Source of the DNA: Sciurus carolinensis
Taxonomy: Eukaryota; Chordata; Mammalia; Rodentia; Sciuridae
Direction: 5' to 3'
Length of the DNA stretch: 64,000 bases
Assembly: GCF_902686445.1 (NCBI RefSeq)
Contig: NC_062214.1
Coordinates: forward strand, 55,339,177 to 55,403,176
The position numbers were made by a program, and so were the translations under genes. This document shows, piece by piece, positions 10,974 through 22,039 of this stretch; within the stretch, counting starts at the first letter, position 1; every line of letters starts with the position of its first letter. The notes under the pieces are model-generated. The model searched no databases. It saw only the letters and a list, made by a program, of their open reading frames with translations, and was not told the origin of the DNA.

Positions 10974-11079
10974 CTTTTTTTTTTTTTTTTTTTTTTTTTT
11001 TTGCAGTTTTGGGGCTCAAACCCAGAGCCTGTGCATGGTAGGCAAGTGCTCTATCACTGGACTCTATCACTGAGTTCTC
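10974..11079 (-). repeat. ID SINE with long poly-T
   Basis: A 29-base T tract (reverse poly-A) is followed by GGGGCTCAAACCCAGAGCCT and GGCAAGTGCTCTATCACTGG. The CTCTATCACTG word is then duplicated. Confidence 0.9.
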
Positions 11080-11094
11080 ACAGTGATTCCTACA

Positions 11095-11450
11095 GATGAT
11101 CTTTAAAATCTGCTTCCAAATTCCAATCTCAGTGGTATTGCATTGAATATATGCTTTACTTTGGGAAGGACTGACATCTTGACAATATTGAGTTTTCCCA
11201 TCAAATATTGAAATCCCACAAGATTTTAAGTGTAAGTCACATGATTATATGTAATTTAGGCATGCTTTGGTATGATCCCAAATATAACAATTATAGGAGG
11301 TATGAAAATGGTCTTCTTTCCCGCAAGGCTCACATCTTATCATCAAAATAAGCCTGAAAGTAGGAACAAAATCATGAAGGGTTGTCTTGTTCTTCATCAA
11401 ATTGTCTTGTTTCTTATGTTGGATTCAATTGTGATTCAGTTAGCCTTGTG
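11095..11450 (-). mobile_element. L1 ORF2 3' fragment, antisense
   Basis: GACATCTTGACAATATTGAG and a TTGGATTCAATTGTGATT-like word match the reverse strand of the L1 ORF2 3' portion. Truncated and diverged. The next SINE starts immediately after it. Confidence 0.7.
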
Positions 11451-11452
11451 TC

Positions 11453-11660
11453 TTTTTTTTTTTTTTTTTTTTTGTACTGGGGATTGAACCCAGGGGCACT
11501 TAACCATTGAGCCACATCCCCAGCCCTTTTTTTATTTTTATTTTTATTTTCTTATTTTGAGGCAGGGCCTCACTAAGTTGCTGAGGCTGGCTTGAACTTG
11601 CAATCCTCCCGCCTCAGCCTTCCAAGCTACTGTGATTACAGGCACGTGCCACCACACTTA
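11453..11660 (-). repeat. B1-ID composite SINE, full length
   Basis: Complete reverse copy: poly-T, GTACTGGGGATTGAACCCAG, CCACATCCCCAGCCC, an AT-rich linker, then the B1 half ending GGCACGTGCCACCACAC. A good reference copy for the squirrel B1-ID family. Confidence 0.96.
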
Positions 11661-11737
11661 TGTCCTTTCTCGAGAACAAAGAAGTCTTTCCCAGAAAGCA
11701 CCCCCCCACTTCCACCCTCCCCCTGCCAAATAAAAAA

Positions 11738-11878
11738 GCCAGGCACAGTGGCACACACCTGTAATCCCAGTCTCTCAGGAGACTGAGGCAGAAAGATCTC
11801 AGTTTGGAGTTTGAGGCCAGCCTCAGCAACTTAGTGAGACACTGTCTCAAAATTAAAATAAAAAGGGTTGGGGATGCT
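11738..11878 (+). repeat. B1-ID SINE, left part (split)
   Basis: The B1 half runs GCCAGGCACAGTGGCACACA to CTGTCTCAAAATTAAAAT. The ID half starts AAGGGTTGGGGATGCT and then stops abruptly. It resumes at 12339 beyond the RPS26 retrocopy. Confidence 0.93.
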
Positions 11879-12338
11879 GTCTCATGTCCTTGCTTCCAAG
11901 ATGACCAAAAAAATAAATAAATAGGAAAAATAAATGTGGCAAGAAGGGCCACGACTATGTGCAGGCTATTGCTGCATGAACTGCCCTTGGTGCATGCCCA
12001 AGGACAAGGCCATTAGGAAGTTCATCATTTGAAACATCACCAAGGTACAGCCATTAGGGACATTTCTGAAGCAAGTGTGTTTGACCCTTATATGCCTCCC
12101 AAGTTCTAGGTGACACTACATTACTGTGTGAGTTGTGCCATTCACAGCAAGGTGATCGGGACTGGATCTCGTGAAGTCTGGAGGACAGAACATCCCCACC
12201 CGGATTTAGACCTGCTGGTGCTGCCCCATGACCTCCACCAAAGCCCATGTAAGGAGCCGGGCCCTTCAGGAGTGAGGAAAAGCTATCCTCTGGGAAAAAA
12301 ATCAATAAAATGGGAATTATATATATTTTTTTAAAATG
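11879..12338 (+). pseudogene. RPS26: Processed pseudogene of ribosomal protein S26
   Basis: RPS26 is a component of the 40S small ribosomal subunit, about 115 residues long. The sequence shows an intronless copy from a 5' UTR remnant (CTTGCTTCCAAG) through the ATG at 11901 to the stop at 12250-12252, then 3' UTR with AATAAA at 12304-12309. Recognisable stretches include AAGGACAAGGCCATTAGGAA, GACATTTCTGAAGCAAGTGT and LHYCVSCAIHSKV (about 12113-12151), the CxxC region of the family. Damage: a TAG in the first eight codons (11922-11924), TGA at 12030-12032 and TAG at 12107-12109, plus length changes in the N-terminal part. It cannot make S26. Lack of introns, the retained polyadenylation signal and the flanking 9-bp direct repeat GGGGATGCT (11870-11878 and 12339-12347) show L1-mediated retroposition into a pre-existing SINE. 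Confidence 0.95.
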
Positions 12339-12417
12339 GGGGATGCTCAGTATTACAGCACTTCTGGGCTCAATCCCCAGTACAGAAAAAGGGAAAAAAA
12401 AAAAAAAAAGAAAAAAA
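12339..12417 (+). repeat. B1-ID SINE, right part (split)
   Basis: GGGGATGCTCAG, GGGCTCAATCCCCAGTACAG and an A-rich tail complete the ID half of the SINE begun at 11738. Its first nine bases duplicate 11870-11878. Confidence 0.9.
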
Positions 12418-12431
12418 TCGCCCTGCGACAG

Positions 12432-12911
12432 ACTTCTCCCCATGTTTTGTTGGCTGTGGAAGTTTAAAAATATGACCCCCAAATTCTCTGATACTCTTCC
12501 CTGTAAGAGGTGGATGTACATCCCCCCTTGGTTCTGAGCCGGGTGATTGTTTGACCAATAGAATATGAGAAAGTTGATGCTGTGACTATTTCCAGCATCT
12601 GCTTGTAATTCTTATCTCTTGGGATACTGGTTTTGGGAACCCAGCCATTGTGGTCTGAGGAAGTCCAAGCAAGGAAGAGTCAAGGCCCTGGACTGTGTTC
12701 CTAGACTGAATGACCAGACTGCAGTCAGCATCAACTTGCCAGCACCCTTGGAAAGGTATCTAGTAGCCTTAGTCATGTTAGGTCCTAGAAGACACGTGGA
12801 ACACAGCCCAGCTGCCTCCACTAATCCCTATGTGAATTACAGATGTACTCATTTAAATCAATGTCATTGGTTTAAGTTTCCAGGTAGTTTGCTGGGTTGG
12901 CAGTAGATAAC
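12432..12911 (+). mobile_element. MLT1-type MaLR LTR
   Basis: In order: ACCAATAGAATATGAG, GTGACTATTTCCAGC, TTGGGAACCCAGCCATTGTG, GAGGAAGTCCAAGCAAGG, CAACTTGCCAGC and GGCAGTAGATAACTGCTAAT. The last matches the MLT1 3' end. Confidence 0.8.
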
Positions 12912-13262
12912 TGCTAATGGTGTGACCAACAGATTTCCATAAACAAGACAATTACTGGCCTGGGGACTGGGACCTGTGTGAATGACTTAATCCAGCCAGA
13001 ACTCTCCTCCTGAGGCTGGGGCTAGGGCTGGGTTGCCCTGCCCAACGAAAGCAAGGACACTAGGGGATGGCCACTGGTGGGTCATCAATAGCATCCTCTA
13101 AGGAAGTTAGGAGGTAAATGACCCAAGGTCACATAACTATTATGTGGTAGATTGCAGAAGCAAAACTAAACTGCATCTGCCCATAACACTCCTCCTCCCC
13201 TTAAGAACTTGTCCCATGTCCCCTCCTCCACAAAGTCATCCCAGTCTAAAAAATTTACTTCT
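12912..13262. other. Short unique stretch
   Basis: Includes a weak MIR-like CCAAGGTCACATAACTATTA word near 13122. No gene seen. Confidence 0.45.
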
Positions 13263-13460
13263 GGCTAGGTGCAGCAGTCATACCTGTAATCCCAGCAACT
13301 CAGGAGACTGAGGCAGGATTGTAAATTAGAAGCCAGCCTAAGTAATTTAGTGAGACCCTGTTTCAAAATGAAAATTTAAAGAGAAGTTTTAAAGGGCTGG
13401 GGAGTGTAGTTCAGTGGTAAAGTGCCCCTGTTTCAACCCCTAGTACCTCCCTGCAAAATT
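13263..13460 (+). repeat. B1-ID composite SINE
   Basis: B1 half (ATACCTGTAATCCCAGCAAC) joined to an ID half (GGGCTGGGGAGTGTAGTTCA, GTAAAGTGCCCC). Confidence 0.92.
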
Positions 13461-13524
13461 GCATCTGTGTTAAACATGTACACTTTTTCCCCTTGACATT
13501 ATCCCTGACCAATGCAACAACTAT

Positions 13525-13695
13525 TTACATTAAATTAGGTATTATAAGTCATCTAGAGATGATTTAGAAGATATGGGAGAACATATATAGGTTGTATGTA
13601 AATACTATGCCATTTTGTATAAAGGATCTCTGGATTCTGTATCCATGGGGGGTCCTGGAACCAACCTCCAAGGATACCAAGGAACAACTGTGTAG
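13525..13695. mobile_element. MER2/Tigger-type DNA transposon fragment
   Basis: ATCTAGAGATGATTTAGAAG, AATACTATGCCATTTTGTAT and GGGGGGTCCTGGAACCAACC, ending GGATACCAAGGAACAACTGT, are characteristic of the pogo-like MER2/Tigger terminus. One end only. Confidence 0.8.
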
Positions 13696-13866
13696 TCAAA
13701 ATTACCCTTAGTGTAAATTGCCCAGTAAGTGAGTTGATATGGTTTCGTATATACAATTTTCAATAGTAATATGCATATATGAATATATAATAGTTGTACT
13801 ATTATGCAGTATACAAGAAAGAATACATACTAAACTGTACTTGTAGAATATTTTAAATTCTAAAAT

Positions 13867-14046
13867 CTTTTTTTTTTGTATTGAGCATTAAGTACAGGGC
13901 TACCACTGAGCTACACCCTGGCCCTTTTAAATTTTATTTTATTTTGAGGGTCTCCGTAAGGACCCAGGTGGCCCAGAACTTGTGATTCTCCTGCCTCAGC
14001 CTCCCAAGCAGTTGGGATTGCAGGCTTGTGACACTGCACCTAGTCC
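13867..14046 (-). repeat. B1-ID composite SINE, diverged
   Basis: Reverse orientation: CCACTGAGCTACACCCTGG, then TTCTCCTGCCTCAGCCTCCC and GATTGCAGGCTTGTGACAC. Confidence 0.88.
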
Positions 14047-14600
14047 TACTTTTAAAACATTTTGAGTGTAAATAATTGCATGGACATAAGTTAAGGGTTT
14101 TCAAAATACCTCCATAAATGATAGAAGAAGGGATCAACCACTGAAGGCACAAAGAGATGAGTCTAGCTCATCAGCTCATCTTTTCCCTTGTTTGCCTCCC
14201 CTGTTGGCCAAGTACAGTCTGTCTTTTGTGCCTGAAACTCCCCCATTCGCATCACCGAGAACCAAGACACACAGATGAAAAGTCCTGAAGGCCACATTTA
14301 TGAGCAGCACACAAGCACCCCAAATGTGTTATAGTCTCTCTGAGTGGCTGTTACCACCATTTGCAATCAAAGTTCACTTAGCAGACTCCTGGACATACCA
14401 GGAATGCACTTGAAAGACAGATTGCGCATGTACTTAAATGCGTGTGCTTGCAAAAATCTGCTTCATTAAGTACTTAGCCCTTCTGATGTTTCTAAGAGAT
14501 GCCATCTTGGGGTCCAGCAGGCAGAGTTGGCACAAATGCCAACCAATGGCCCCAATCTCATAGGCCAAGGGAAGGGAAGTGTAAGGGAATCCCTGGCACT
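14047..14600. other. Unique stretch, no gene recognised
   Basis: AT-moderate unique DNA. No exon, repeat or motif cluster recognised. Confidence 0.5.
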
Positions 14601-14806
14601 TTTTTATTTTTTTGGTTTTTGGTATGGGGGATTAAAACTAGGAGCACTTAACCAGTAAGCCACATCCGCAGTCCATTTAGATTTTTATTTTGAGACAGGG
14701 TCTTGCTATGTCACTTAGGGTTGCTGGAGCTGAGCTGAAACTTGCAATTCTCCTGCCTCAGCCTCCCAAGTCACTGGGATTATAGGCATGTACCATCATA
14801 CCCACC
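14601..14806 (-). repeat. B1-ID composite SINE
   Basis: Reverse copy: GAGCACTTAACCAGTAAGCC, GAGACAGGGTCTTGC, CTCCTGCCTCAGCCTCCC. Confidence 0.93.
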
Positions 14807-15310
14807 AACCCCCAGCATTTTAATCCTGTCCCCTAGTGTGCTTGGGGATGTTGCAAGAAAGAAGTCCTACTTTTTCCTTGATTCCTTCTTGTACTGTTAC
14901 AGCAAACTTATTTTTCATTTTTCATCTGGAAAGCTAAAAACATTTGTTAAAGTTCTTTTTTTAAAAAATTGGAAAAAATATCTCATTTGTTTCCAAATGA
15001 ATTCAAACTCCTGCTGGTGGGGTACCCTGTTCTGCATAGCCTCCCTGGATCCCAGTGAGAGCACCCCACCTCCTGCTTTCAGACTCCCAGAAACTGGTCA
15101 GTCCTGGAAGTGTCCATGTGGCAGACCCAGCATGCAGGTAGTTCTCACATCCCCTGAGCTTCAGCTGCAGGTAGGCACCAGAGCAAGTGTCTCAGGGGCA
15201 CTGATTCTGACTCCTGGAAAGGGAGGGTGGGCCTGAGGGGCAGGAACCACACCCACGGCTGTGCTGTGCCCCCTGCCCTCTCTCTGCTCCTTCCCTCTCC
15301 TCTATCTCTG
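14807..15310. other. Unique stretch, no gene recognised
   Basis: A plus frame runs across the SINE edge (14742-15236) but begins inside the SINE and has no domain content. Confidence 0.5.
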
Positions 15311-15340
15311 TATCTCTCTCTCTCTCTCTCTCCTCCTCTC
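15311..15340. repeat. (TC)n tract
   Basis: Short pyrimidine dinucleotide run. The flank to 15540 remains CT-rich. Confidence 0.9.
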
Positions 15341-15399
15341 TCACTAGAGCCTCTTGTGTGCCAGTCACGTGCTCTACCACCGAGCTTACCCCCAGCCCT
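15341..15399 (-). repeat. ID SINE fragment
   Basis: GTGCTCTACCACCGAGCTTA followed by CCCCAGCCC, the reverse ID A-box region only. Confidence 0.8.
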
Positions 15400-16189
15400 T
15401 TCACCTCTCTTTCTCCCCTCCTCCCTCTCGTCCTCTGTGTCCTCTGTTCTTTCCTGTCTGCCCCGTTATGTCTGTCTCTGTCCTCTCTCTGTGACTGTCT
15501 CTTCCTATCTGTGTTTCTGCCTCTTCCTTGGCCTCCTCCCTGCTCTGGGCCTTTCTGAGGGGTGCTGTGGGATCATGCCAAGCCCAGAGGGAAGGTCAGG
15601 GCATTCCGTGGGACCAGTCCAGACTGCCATTAACCTGTCACTTCCACCTCCAGCCAGGAAAACAGTGGGACTCTGGAAAGGCAAGGAATTGTAGTCATTG
15701 GAGATGGGACTGAAAGTAGAAGCCACAGTCAGAGGGCTGCAGGCAGACCTGCTCCAGGGCACGCAGGGCAATGGCATGGGTTCTGACCAGCCCTGCATGG
15801 CAGCCCTCTTTTGACTTCTGGGAAAGGGAGATGGGGAGAGGATCAGGGCCACATTCAAGCTTCCCTTGCCTGTGGATTGGGGCATGGGGATCTCAGGGAG
15901 GCAAAAGAAAAAGGTCTCAAACTCAGTAGAGCATGGGCTGAGTGTGCCCCCAACCTATGGCTTCAAAATATGGTACAGCATTTGAGGAGCCAGCAACACT
16001 GGGCTGCAGCTGCACAACTGGGTCCCTGGAGTATGGACAGATTCCCTTTTCCCTCCTGGCTCCTCCTCTGAGGACCTGGATGTCCCCTTATAGTGACCTG
16101 CCTGGTCTCTGTAAGCTCACAGTGGTATGGCCTCTGGCAGGGCACAGAGATTCTCTGAGCCGGGAGTAGAGGTCCAACTGTTAGCACCA
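15400..16189. other. CT-rich then unique DNA
   Basis: Low-complexity TCTG/TCTC-rich stretch to about 15530, then unique DNA. No gene recognised. Confidence 0.5.
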
Positions 16190-16270
16190 ATTTTATCATG
16201 TGACACTGGGCAAGGCAGGCCTGCTTTCTGGACCTCAGTTTTCCCATCTGTAAAATGGGAGGTTAGCAAT
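16190..16270 (+). repeat. MIR SINE fragment
   Basis: TGACACTGGGCAAGGCAGG and TCAGTTTTCCCATCTGTAAA, the sense MIR core. Confidence 0.85.
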
Positions 16271-16479
16271 CCCACTTGTGTGACATATCCTTTTGCGCAT
16301 CTGATGAAAGCCATAGAACCTCTTCCTAGAGAAAAGAACCTGGGTGTAGATTTTCCTATGATTTCAGGGATTTGCACGCCCTCCTGCTAGGGGCTGAGGA
16401 TCGTAGGGTACGAATCCCAGCTGGCCTCAAGTTCTTCTCCCATTCTCGGCCAACCGAGTCTGGCTCAGACTCAGATCCA

Positions 16480-16880
16480 GCTGATTGATGCCTCCCCTTC
16501 TCTGAGTGAGTCAGGGCTCTGCTCATCCCGTGTCCATCATCGATATGCAGGAGGGATCTGGGCTGGCGCTGGATTAGCATAACGCACTCCGCACTCCGGG
16601 AGGTGAAGGCCCACCGGCGGCTTCTGTGTGCAGCACCACCTTTGTCCTGGCTCTGGGACCCGGCAGGACAGCCCAGGCGGCTCCTACACTTTTGACTGCC
16701 AGATGAAAGGGGGCCATGTATGGGGGCGCTTTGTGTCCCTCCAGACGAAGTTACAGACGTTTGTGAACGTCAATTACAGCTGAATAAAGACGTCTGCTCG
16801 GCCCAGACAAGCCTCAGCCTCCGTTCATCTCAGGAGGTGGATCCGGGCTGGGCTGGAGATGCTTTTGGCAGCCTAATTTG
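16480..16880. promoter_or_regulatory. Candidate conserved noncoding element
   Basis: Repeat-free, with CpGs retained in mixed-composition sequence. Words include CAGCTGATTGATG, ATCATCGATATGC, a GATTAGCATAACG core, and a 6-bp perfect palindromic pair GACGTT-TGTG-AACGTC (16756-16771) followed by GTCAATTACAGCTG. The motif density suggests a developmental enhancer. Conservation is not tested. Confidence 0.5.
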
Positions 16881-17714
16881 TGACTCTCTAAGTGACCCTG
16901 GGGTGGGAACGAACTGGGCTGGGCAGGCCCAGCACACGGTGCAGCTCCTCCAGGTCCTGGAATGTGGGGTGGGGTAGGGAGAGGAAGGAGCCTTGCCTGT
17001 CCTCTAGGCCAGACTAGGCCTTGTGGGCCAGGCTGGGTGCACTCTGAGAGCCACAGCCATCCCCTGTATCAGTCAGGCTCCTTCCCAGGCCTTTGATGGT
17101 GCCAAAGTGGCCCAGTGACCCTGATAGCTATTGACTGTAATGGGTGAGTAGTCACCAGCCCTTTGTCTGGTACATGATGCTTCCTTGAGGGGACAGGCGT
17201 CAAAGGAGCCTGAGGTTCACATCCCAAGGCTACCAGGGAAGCTGAACCTGCTTTTAGATTGACAGAAGAGCTGGGTCACTCACGTGGGAGTCAAATTGGG
17301 AGAAGGCCACATAGCTCTGATAGGCATGAGGACCAGGTCAGGGCACTGATTTGGGGTGGGCTGCTCTTTCCTAAAGTGTACTAAGCACTAATCCCCTGCC
17401 CCAGGAGACTTGTACCCCAAAAACCCATTTCCTGAGCACCTCCGTGCTTCCTAGGGACTCATCCTGATACCTGCCCAGAAGGACCAGGCCACTGACCCTT
17501 TGGCCACCATGTGCCATGCCATGAATTAAAGCCAGTGAGATGCCTCTTAGGGGCATGGGGCTGGCGGGGTGGTGTCTGATGGCCCTAGTAATGACCCTTG
17601 TGCTTCCTGAGCGCCTCTATGTGCACTACCCCAGATGAGATGTGTTTTATGCACAAATATGTCAAAAGATCCCAGAAAACTGAGTCAAAGCCCTCTCGCC
17701 ACAGGACAGAGGGC
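16881..17714. other. Unique stretch, no gene recognised
   Basis: GC-moderate unique DNA with only chance open frames up to about 85 codons. Confidence 0.5.
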
Positions 17715-17840
17715 AGCCAGTGGTGTGGAGCAGAATACAGCCCCTGAGTAAGACTACCTGGGCGTGATCCCTGCCAGCTATGAAACCTGACAAGCCCATC
17801 AACTTCTTTGTGCCTCAGTTTCCAGAACTGCTAAGGCAAA
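17715..17840 (+). repeat. MIR SINE, diverged
   Basis: Contains AAGACTACCTGGGCGTGATC and CAACTTCTTTGTGCCTCAGT, a diverged sense MIR. Confidence 0.65.
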
Positions 17841-18640
17841 GGACACAACCTGGAATAGTACCTGGTGCGCGGGGACCCAGGCAGGGCTGGGTCTCCCATC
17901 CAGTTATCTGTCTCCTGGGCTCATAACATTCCAAGTAACATGCTGCCTCACAGCCTCTTTGGGGCTGGGACTGCGAGAGGCTGATGGAGGAGCCCAGCTT
18001 CCTCCTTTCCTCCATCTCCTCTCTCTAAGTGCCTGCTCACCACTCCCTGGTTGGTTTTCCTGACTGCAGTTGAGGCACGTGTGATAGCCTAAGCAAGGCC
18101 TGTGTGCACATGTGTGTATGTGTGGCTGTACATGCACGTGTGCCACATCAGGTACAATGGGAGCAGAGACCTCGAACTTGCCTGACACTCTCAGTGTCCA
18201 GCAAGATGGTGGGGGAGGAGGGCCCACAACTGTGCCTGTTTTAGGGGAGTCCTGACATGAGGCCAGCTAAGAGGCCAGGGAGACCGGAAGGTTGCTGAAG
18301 AAGGCAAGGAACAGCAGCAGGCTCAGAGTTAGGTTTAGCCCTGGACACTCATGCAGCCAGGCTGCAGAAGGCCCTGTCCCAAGGTGTGCATGCTGCATGA
18401 CAGCATGTACCCACTGCGGTTGGTGTGTGCATTCTGAGAGAATGGAACCATCTTCTGGGGTTGGGTGACATTTATAGGTGCTTGTCATTGTATAACAGAT
18501 CAATGAGGGCATATAAGATCATTTTTAATTTTTTTGAATAGCTGATACTTTCATCTGGTACAAAAATTTAAAGTTTTGCATTGAGAGTTTTGCAGTCCTT
18601 TGTACTCTTCATGGTCCTATCTGCTCAGTTCTCACCATCC
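17841..18640. other. Unique stretch, no gene recognised
   Basis: Includes a small TG-rich stretch (18100-18145). The 107-codon minus frame at 17904-18227 resembles no protein family. Confidence 0.5.
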
Positions 18641-18846
18641 TTTTTTGCGGGGAGGAGGGGAGTTGTGGGGATTGAACCCACTGAGTTACATACATCCCAG
18701 CCCTTTCAATTTTTTATTTTAAGACAGGGTCTCATTAAGTTGCTTAGGGCCTTGCTAAGTTGCTGAGACTGGCCTCAAACTTTCGATCCTCCTGCCTCAG
18801 CCTCCCCAGTCAATGGGATTACAGGCATAAGCCACCATGCTTGGCT
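18641..18846 (-). repeat. B1-ID composite SINE
   Basis: Reverse copy: GGGGATTGAACCCACTGAGT, CATCCCAGCCC, CTCCTGCCTCAGCCTCCCC. Confidence 0.93.
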
Positions 18847-18875
18847 TCACCACTCCTTAAAAGATAATCACTATT

Positions 18876-19050
18876 GTCAGGAATGATGGCACATGCCAGT
18901 ACTCCCAGCGACTCTGGCAACTGAGGAGGATCGCAAGTTTAAGGCCAGCCTGGGCAAGTTAAAAAGACCTGTCTCAAGATAAAGAATAAAAAGTGCTGGG
19001 GATTTAGCTCAATGGTAGAGCACCTCTAGGTTCAATCCCCAGTACTGCAA
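18876..19050 (+). repeat. B1-ID composite SINE
   Basis: Forward copy: GGCACATGCCAGTACTCCCA, then GGGGATTTAGCTCAATGG and GGTTCAATCCCCAGTACTG. Its tail became the TAA repeat that follows. Confidence 0.93.
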
Positions 19051-19090
19051 ATAATAATAATAGTAATGATAATAATGATTATTATTATTA
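19051..19090. repeat. (TAA)n imperfect repeat
   Basis: AAT/ATT-rich triplet tract grown from the SINE tail. It changes from AATAATAAT to ATTATTATT across its centre and so could fold on itself. Confidence 0.9.
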
Positions 19091-19199
19091 GTTTCTCACT
19101 TAATCGTTCCAGTACTTCTTTGTACATACCCAAGCTAGTTCGAACATAATTATTTGTCCCTTATTATTACACGAAAGGTGGCATGTTGTATTATACCTT

Positions 19200-19540
19200 G
19201 CTTTTGTTTCCTTCTTTATGACCAAGCATCATGAGGCTCTTTGGGACCTTTCCCTACCAGAGCAGAGGGAACTACCTCATTCTTTTTTCTCAGCTACATG
19301 GTATGACATTAACCTATCCTCTCTTGAGGCTCATTTGGGTTGTTCGCAATCTTTTGCTTTCACAAATGTTGCTGCAACAAATAGCCTTGCGCATAAGTCA
19401 GTTCTCACAGTGGGAGCGTATGTGTAGGATAAATTCTAGGAGGAGGCTGGCAGGGCCACAGCTTACATGCATTTATAATCTTGCCCTATGTTGCCAAGTT
19501 GTCCTCCACAGGGCAGGTGCCACCTCCCACTCCCTAGTTT
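19200..19540. mobile_element. L1M-type 3' region fragment
   Basis: GGGTTGTTCGCAATCTTTTG, CAAATGTTGCTGCAACAAAT, GTGTAGGATAAATTCTAGG and ATGTTGCCAAGTTGTCCTCC occur in the order of ancient L1M 3' sequences. Confidence 0.75.
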
Positions 19541-20629
19541 ATGGTTCCTAGGCTCTTAAAGAGGCTGGGTCACTAACCATTTAGGTCTGTATATAGCATG
19601 AGTTTTTACTGGATTCAGCTCTCCACTGTGGATCAAGAGGGAACTCCCTTCTGCAGCCTGCCTTTTCCAGCCCAGAGCCCATGCGAATCTAGGCACACAT
19701 CTTGGTTTGGCTTGCAGTGTGGTTCTTCTGGCCCAGTGCATCTGAGAAGAGATCTGCACAAGTGCCATGGTAGCTCCATCCATGTGTCTGTTCTCCCTTT
19801 CTCTCCTTCCTTGTCCTCTGCCACAGTTACCATGGATGGAGCCTTCCTGTCCCCAACCCCCTCCACTGCACATACATACAACTTGTTTCTGCTGTGGGTC
19901 TGCCACCCTGCTGAGTGCTAGAAGGGTGGAACGTGCTCTCGGTCAAGCCTGTTAACCCCCAAGCTCCAGTGTTGTCTGTAGAATGAGGGGTATAGACCCA
20001 GGGGTTCCCAAGTTTGCTTCTACCTCTAATGTCCTACCATCTCCAGATCATGTATATATCCGAGGGAAAAGGCTTGGCTGATAAATGATGGCACCTGTTT
20101 GCAAGGATGGCTTTAAAAAGATCAAACCAGAGAGCCCTTTGCAAGCTGGAGAAGAATCGCTTGTGAGTGCATTTGTGTGTGCGTCTGTGTGTGTTCAGTG
20201 GGGTGTACCCTTGACCTTCTGCCAACACTTGATAGAGTAAATAAAGCAAACCCAGGTTTCAGATCAGTCCACCCTTGTTTCAAACCCTACTACCAATGCA
20301 CTTATCACTTTGTATACGTGCACCTTGGTGTGCCCTTTTGTAGAAATGGGGCTCCTTCACATTTCTCAGGTGGCTATTGTGATAATGGAATGAAGTCTTA
20401 TTCCTAACGTGCTGAGCACATAGGAAGTGTTCAGCAAAGGTTGTCTGCTTTTCTAGGAGTTTCTAGAAGCCAGCTTCTAGGCTGCCATGCAAGGGCAAGG
20501 GTCAGGCTTGGAGGCAGACCGCCGGGTGATGCCTCCAGCCAGGCCGATGGCGAGTCTGGCGCCGCTGCTGCGGAGCAGGGGCCCTGTGCTCTCCCTCCTC
20601 AGTGTCTGGACAGGCCGGGGAGGCAGGCA
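19541..20629. other. Unique stretch, no gene recognised
   Basis: A CpG-moderate patch at 20510-20640 (CGCCGGGTG, GGCGCCGCTGC) leads into the next regulatory candidate. No exon seen. Confidence 0.5.
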
Positions 20630-20880
20630 GACGAGGCGGCGAGTGACAGCTGGGAAGGTTTAATTGCTCCTCAGTGGCTTGGGAGCACCTCCCTCCCTTG
20701 CCAACGATCTGCATTTCAATGTGAGAAGAGAGGAAAGTAGGATGCTGCTCAAAGGGGTTACAATGATTAATCATTTAAAAAGCAAGATCTTAATTACAGG
20801 CCGCAATTTTTGCTATTTAAGGAGTCCATTAGTTGCCAGAAAGAAGAAGAAAAAATTATCACAGGTTATTCTCCTCCAAA
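20630..20880. promoter_or_regulatory. Candidate conserved noncoding element
   Basis: Repeat-free. Contains GGTTTAATTGCTCC, a perfect 12-bp palindrome ATGATTAATCAT (20763-20774) that overlaps GATTA and TAATC cores, then CTTAATTACAGGCC and TTTTTGCTATTTAAGG. The paired bicoid/OTX/PITX-type half sites are notable. It is flanked by a CpG-moderate patch on the left and a G-run-rich stretch on the right. Confidence 0.55.
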
Positions 20881-20950
20881 AGTAGAGTGGAGGGGGAAGA
20901 GATGGGGTGGGGGTAGTTGGCTGCTGCTTCAGATGGGGTGGGGGGCAATG
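20881..20950. other. G-run-rich stretch, G4-capable
   Basis: Several runs of three to six G on the plus strand (GGAGGGGGAAG, GGGGTGGGGG, GGGGTGGGGGG) that could form a G-quadruplex. Confidence 0.6.
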
Positions 20951-21289
20951 GTCCCACCCCCGCAAGAGGCCTGGCCAGGAGCAGGCCCATGCAGTGTGGT
21001 AGGAAGCCAGAGGCTGCTCAGAGGCCTGGGATGGAGGAGAGGTATGTGACGAGGCAGACCGTGGGGCTTGTCCCTGGCTGGAATCCCACCTGTGGGTGTC
21101 CCTGGAGGCCTCTGCCCAGGCCTGGCAGCTGGGGCCAGCCCCTCCCGACTCCCACTGACCTCTGACTCCACCCTGCTCAGGATGCAGGGTTAATTGCCAG
21201 GCCCTCCCCTCTGACCCCTGTGTGGGTTTTACTCATCTGGTCTCTAAGCCCCTAGGGTATACAAAGGCGACTGGGGGTGGAGGGTGACA

Positions 21290-21345
21290 GTGTTGGGAAT
21301 CAGATAAAAACAACCAAGCTTCTTTAGTGGATTAATTTACTGATC
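21290..21345. promoter_or_regulatory. Candidate small conserved element
   Basis: AGATAAAAACAACC (GATA-like and SOX/FOX-like words) is followed by GTGGATTAATTTACTGATCC. Short, AT-rich, repeat-free and 0.5 kb from a larger candidate. Confidence 0.4.
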
Positions 21346-22039
21346 CTCAGGGGGCTGAAAGGTCAGAAGATCAAAGTCTCCTATGACCTCAGAGGCTTCT
21401 GTGGCAGGGATCTGTCCCCACTTCCCCACTCTGGCCACCTAGAGGCCTGGGCATCTTTGTGCCACTGATGCCCAGCCCAGGATTTGTGGCTCTGCGCTCT
21501 GTACTGACTTCTAATCCATGGTTGGTAGCACCCCGCTGGCACAGAACCAGACCCAGAATGCCAGACCCCCCATGAGACTGGAATGTGCCTGATGCTACAG
21601 GGACCATCAAAAGTAATTGGGCTGAGTCAAAAGTGGAAAGTGTGAGCTGGAACCAGGCTTCAAACTGGCCTTATTCCTCTGATCATAGGTTTAAAACAAG
21701 CTTACAAATAAGTAGCAAAGTTTGCCAGACTACCAGGAGGAAAGGTTTATTTCTTACTAAGCCTACAAATATATTGGGAGTAAAATAAGTGAAAACACTT
21801 CTATAACACAGTCGGGTTCTTGCTGGACCAATTAAATGCCTCTGCGCATGTGTATATGTACGTGTGAGTTTCTCTTGGTCTCATCTGTTCTACCATGTAG
21901 GCCTCCAGAGGGAGCTGCTAAATTGGATTGAATGATCATCTCCTAGGGATTTGAGGGAGTGAGACCCTAGCCACAGATCAACAATACGAGTTTGGGTGAA
22001 TTCAAAATAAGCAAACTGATTTCTTGGTGACTGTGCCCC
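21346..22039. other. Unique stretch, no gene recognised
   Basis: No exon or repeat recognised. AT-richer after 21700. Confidence 0.5.
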
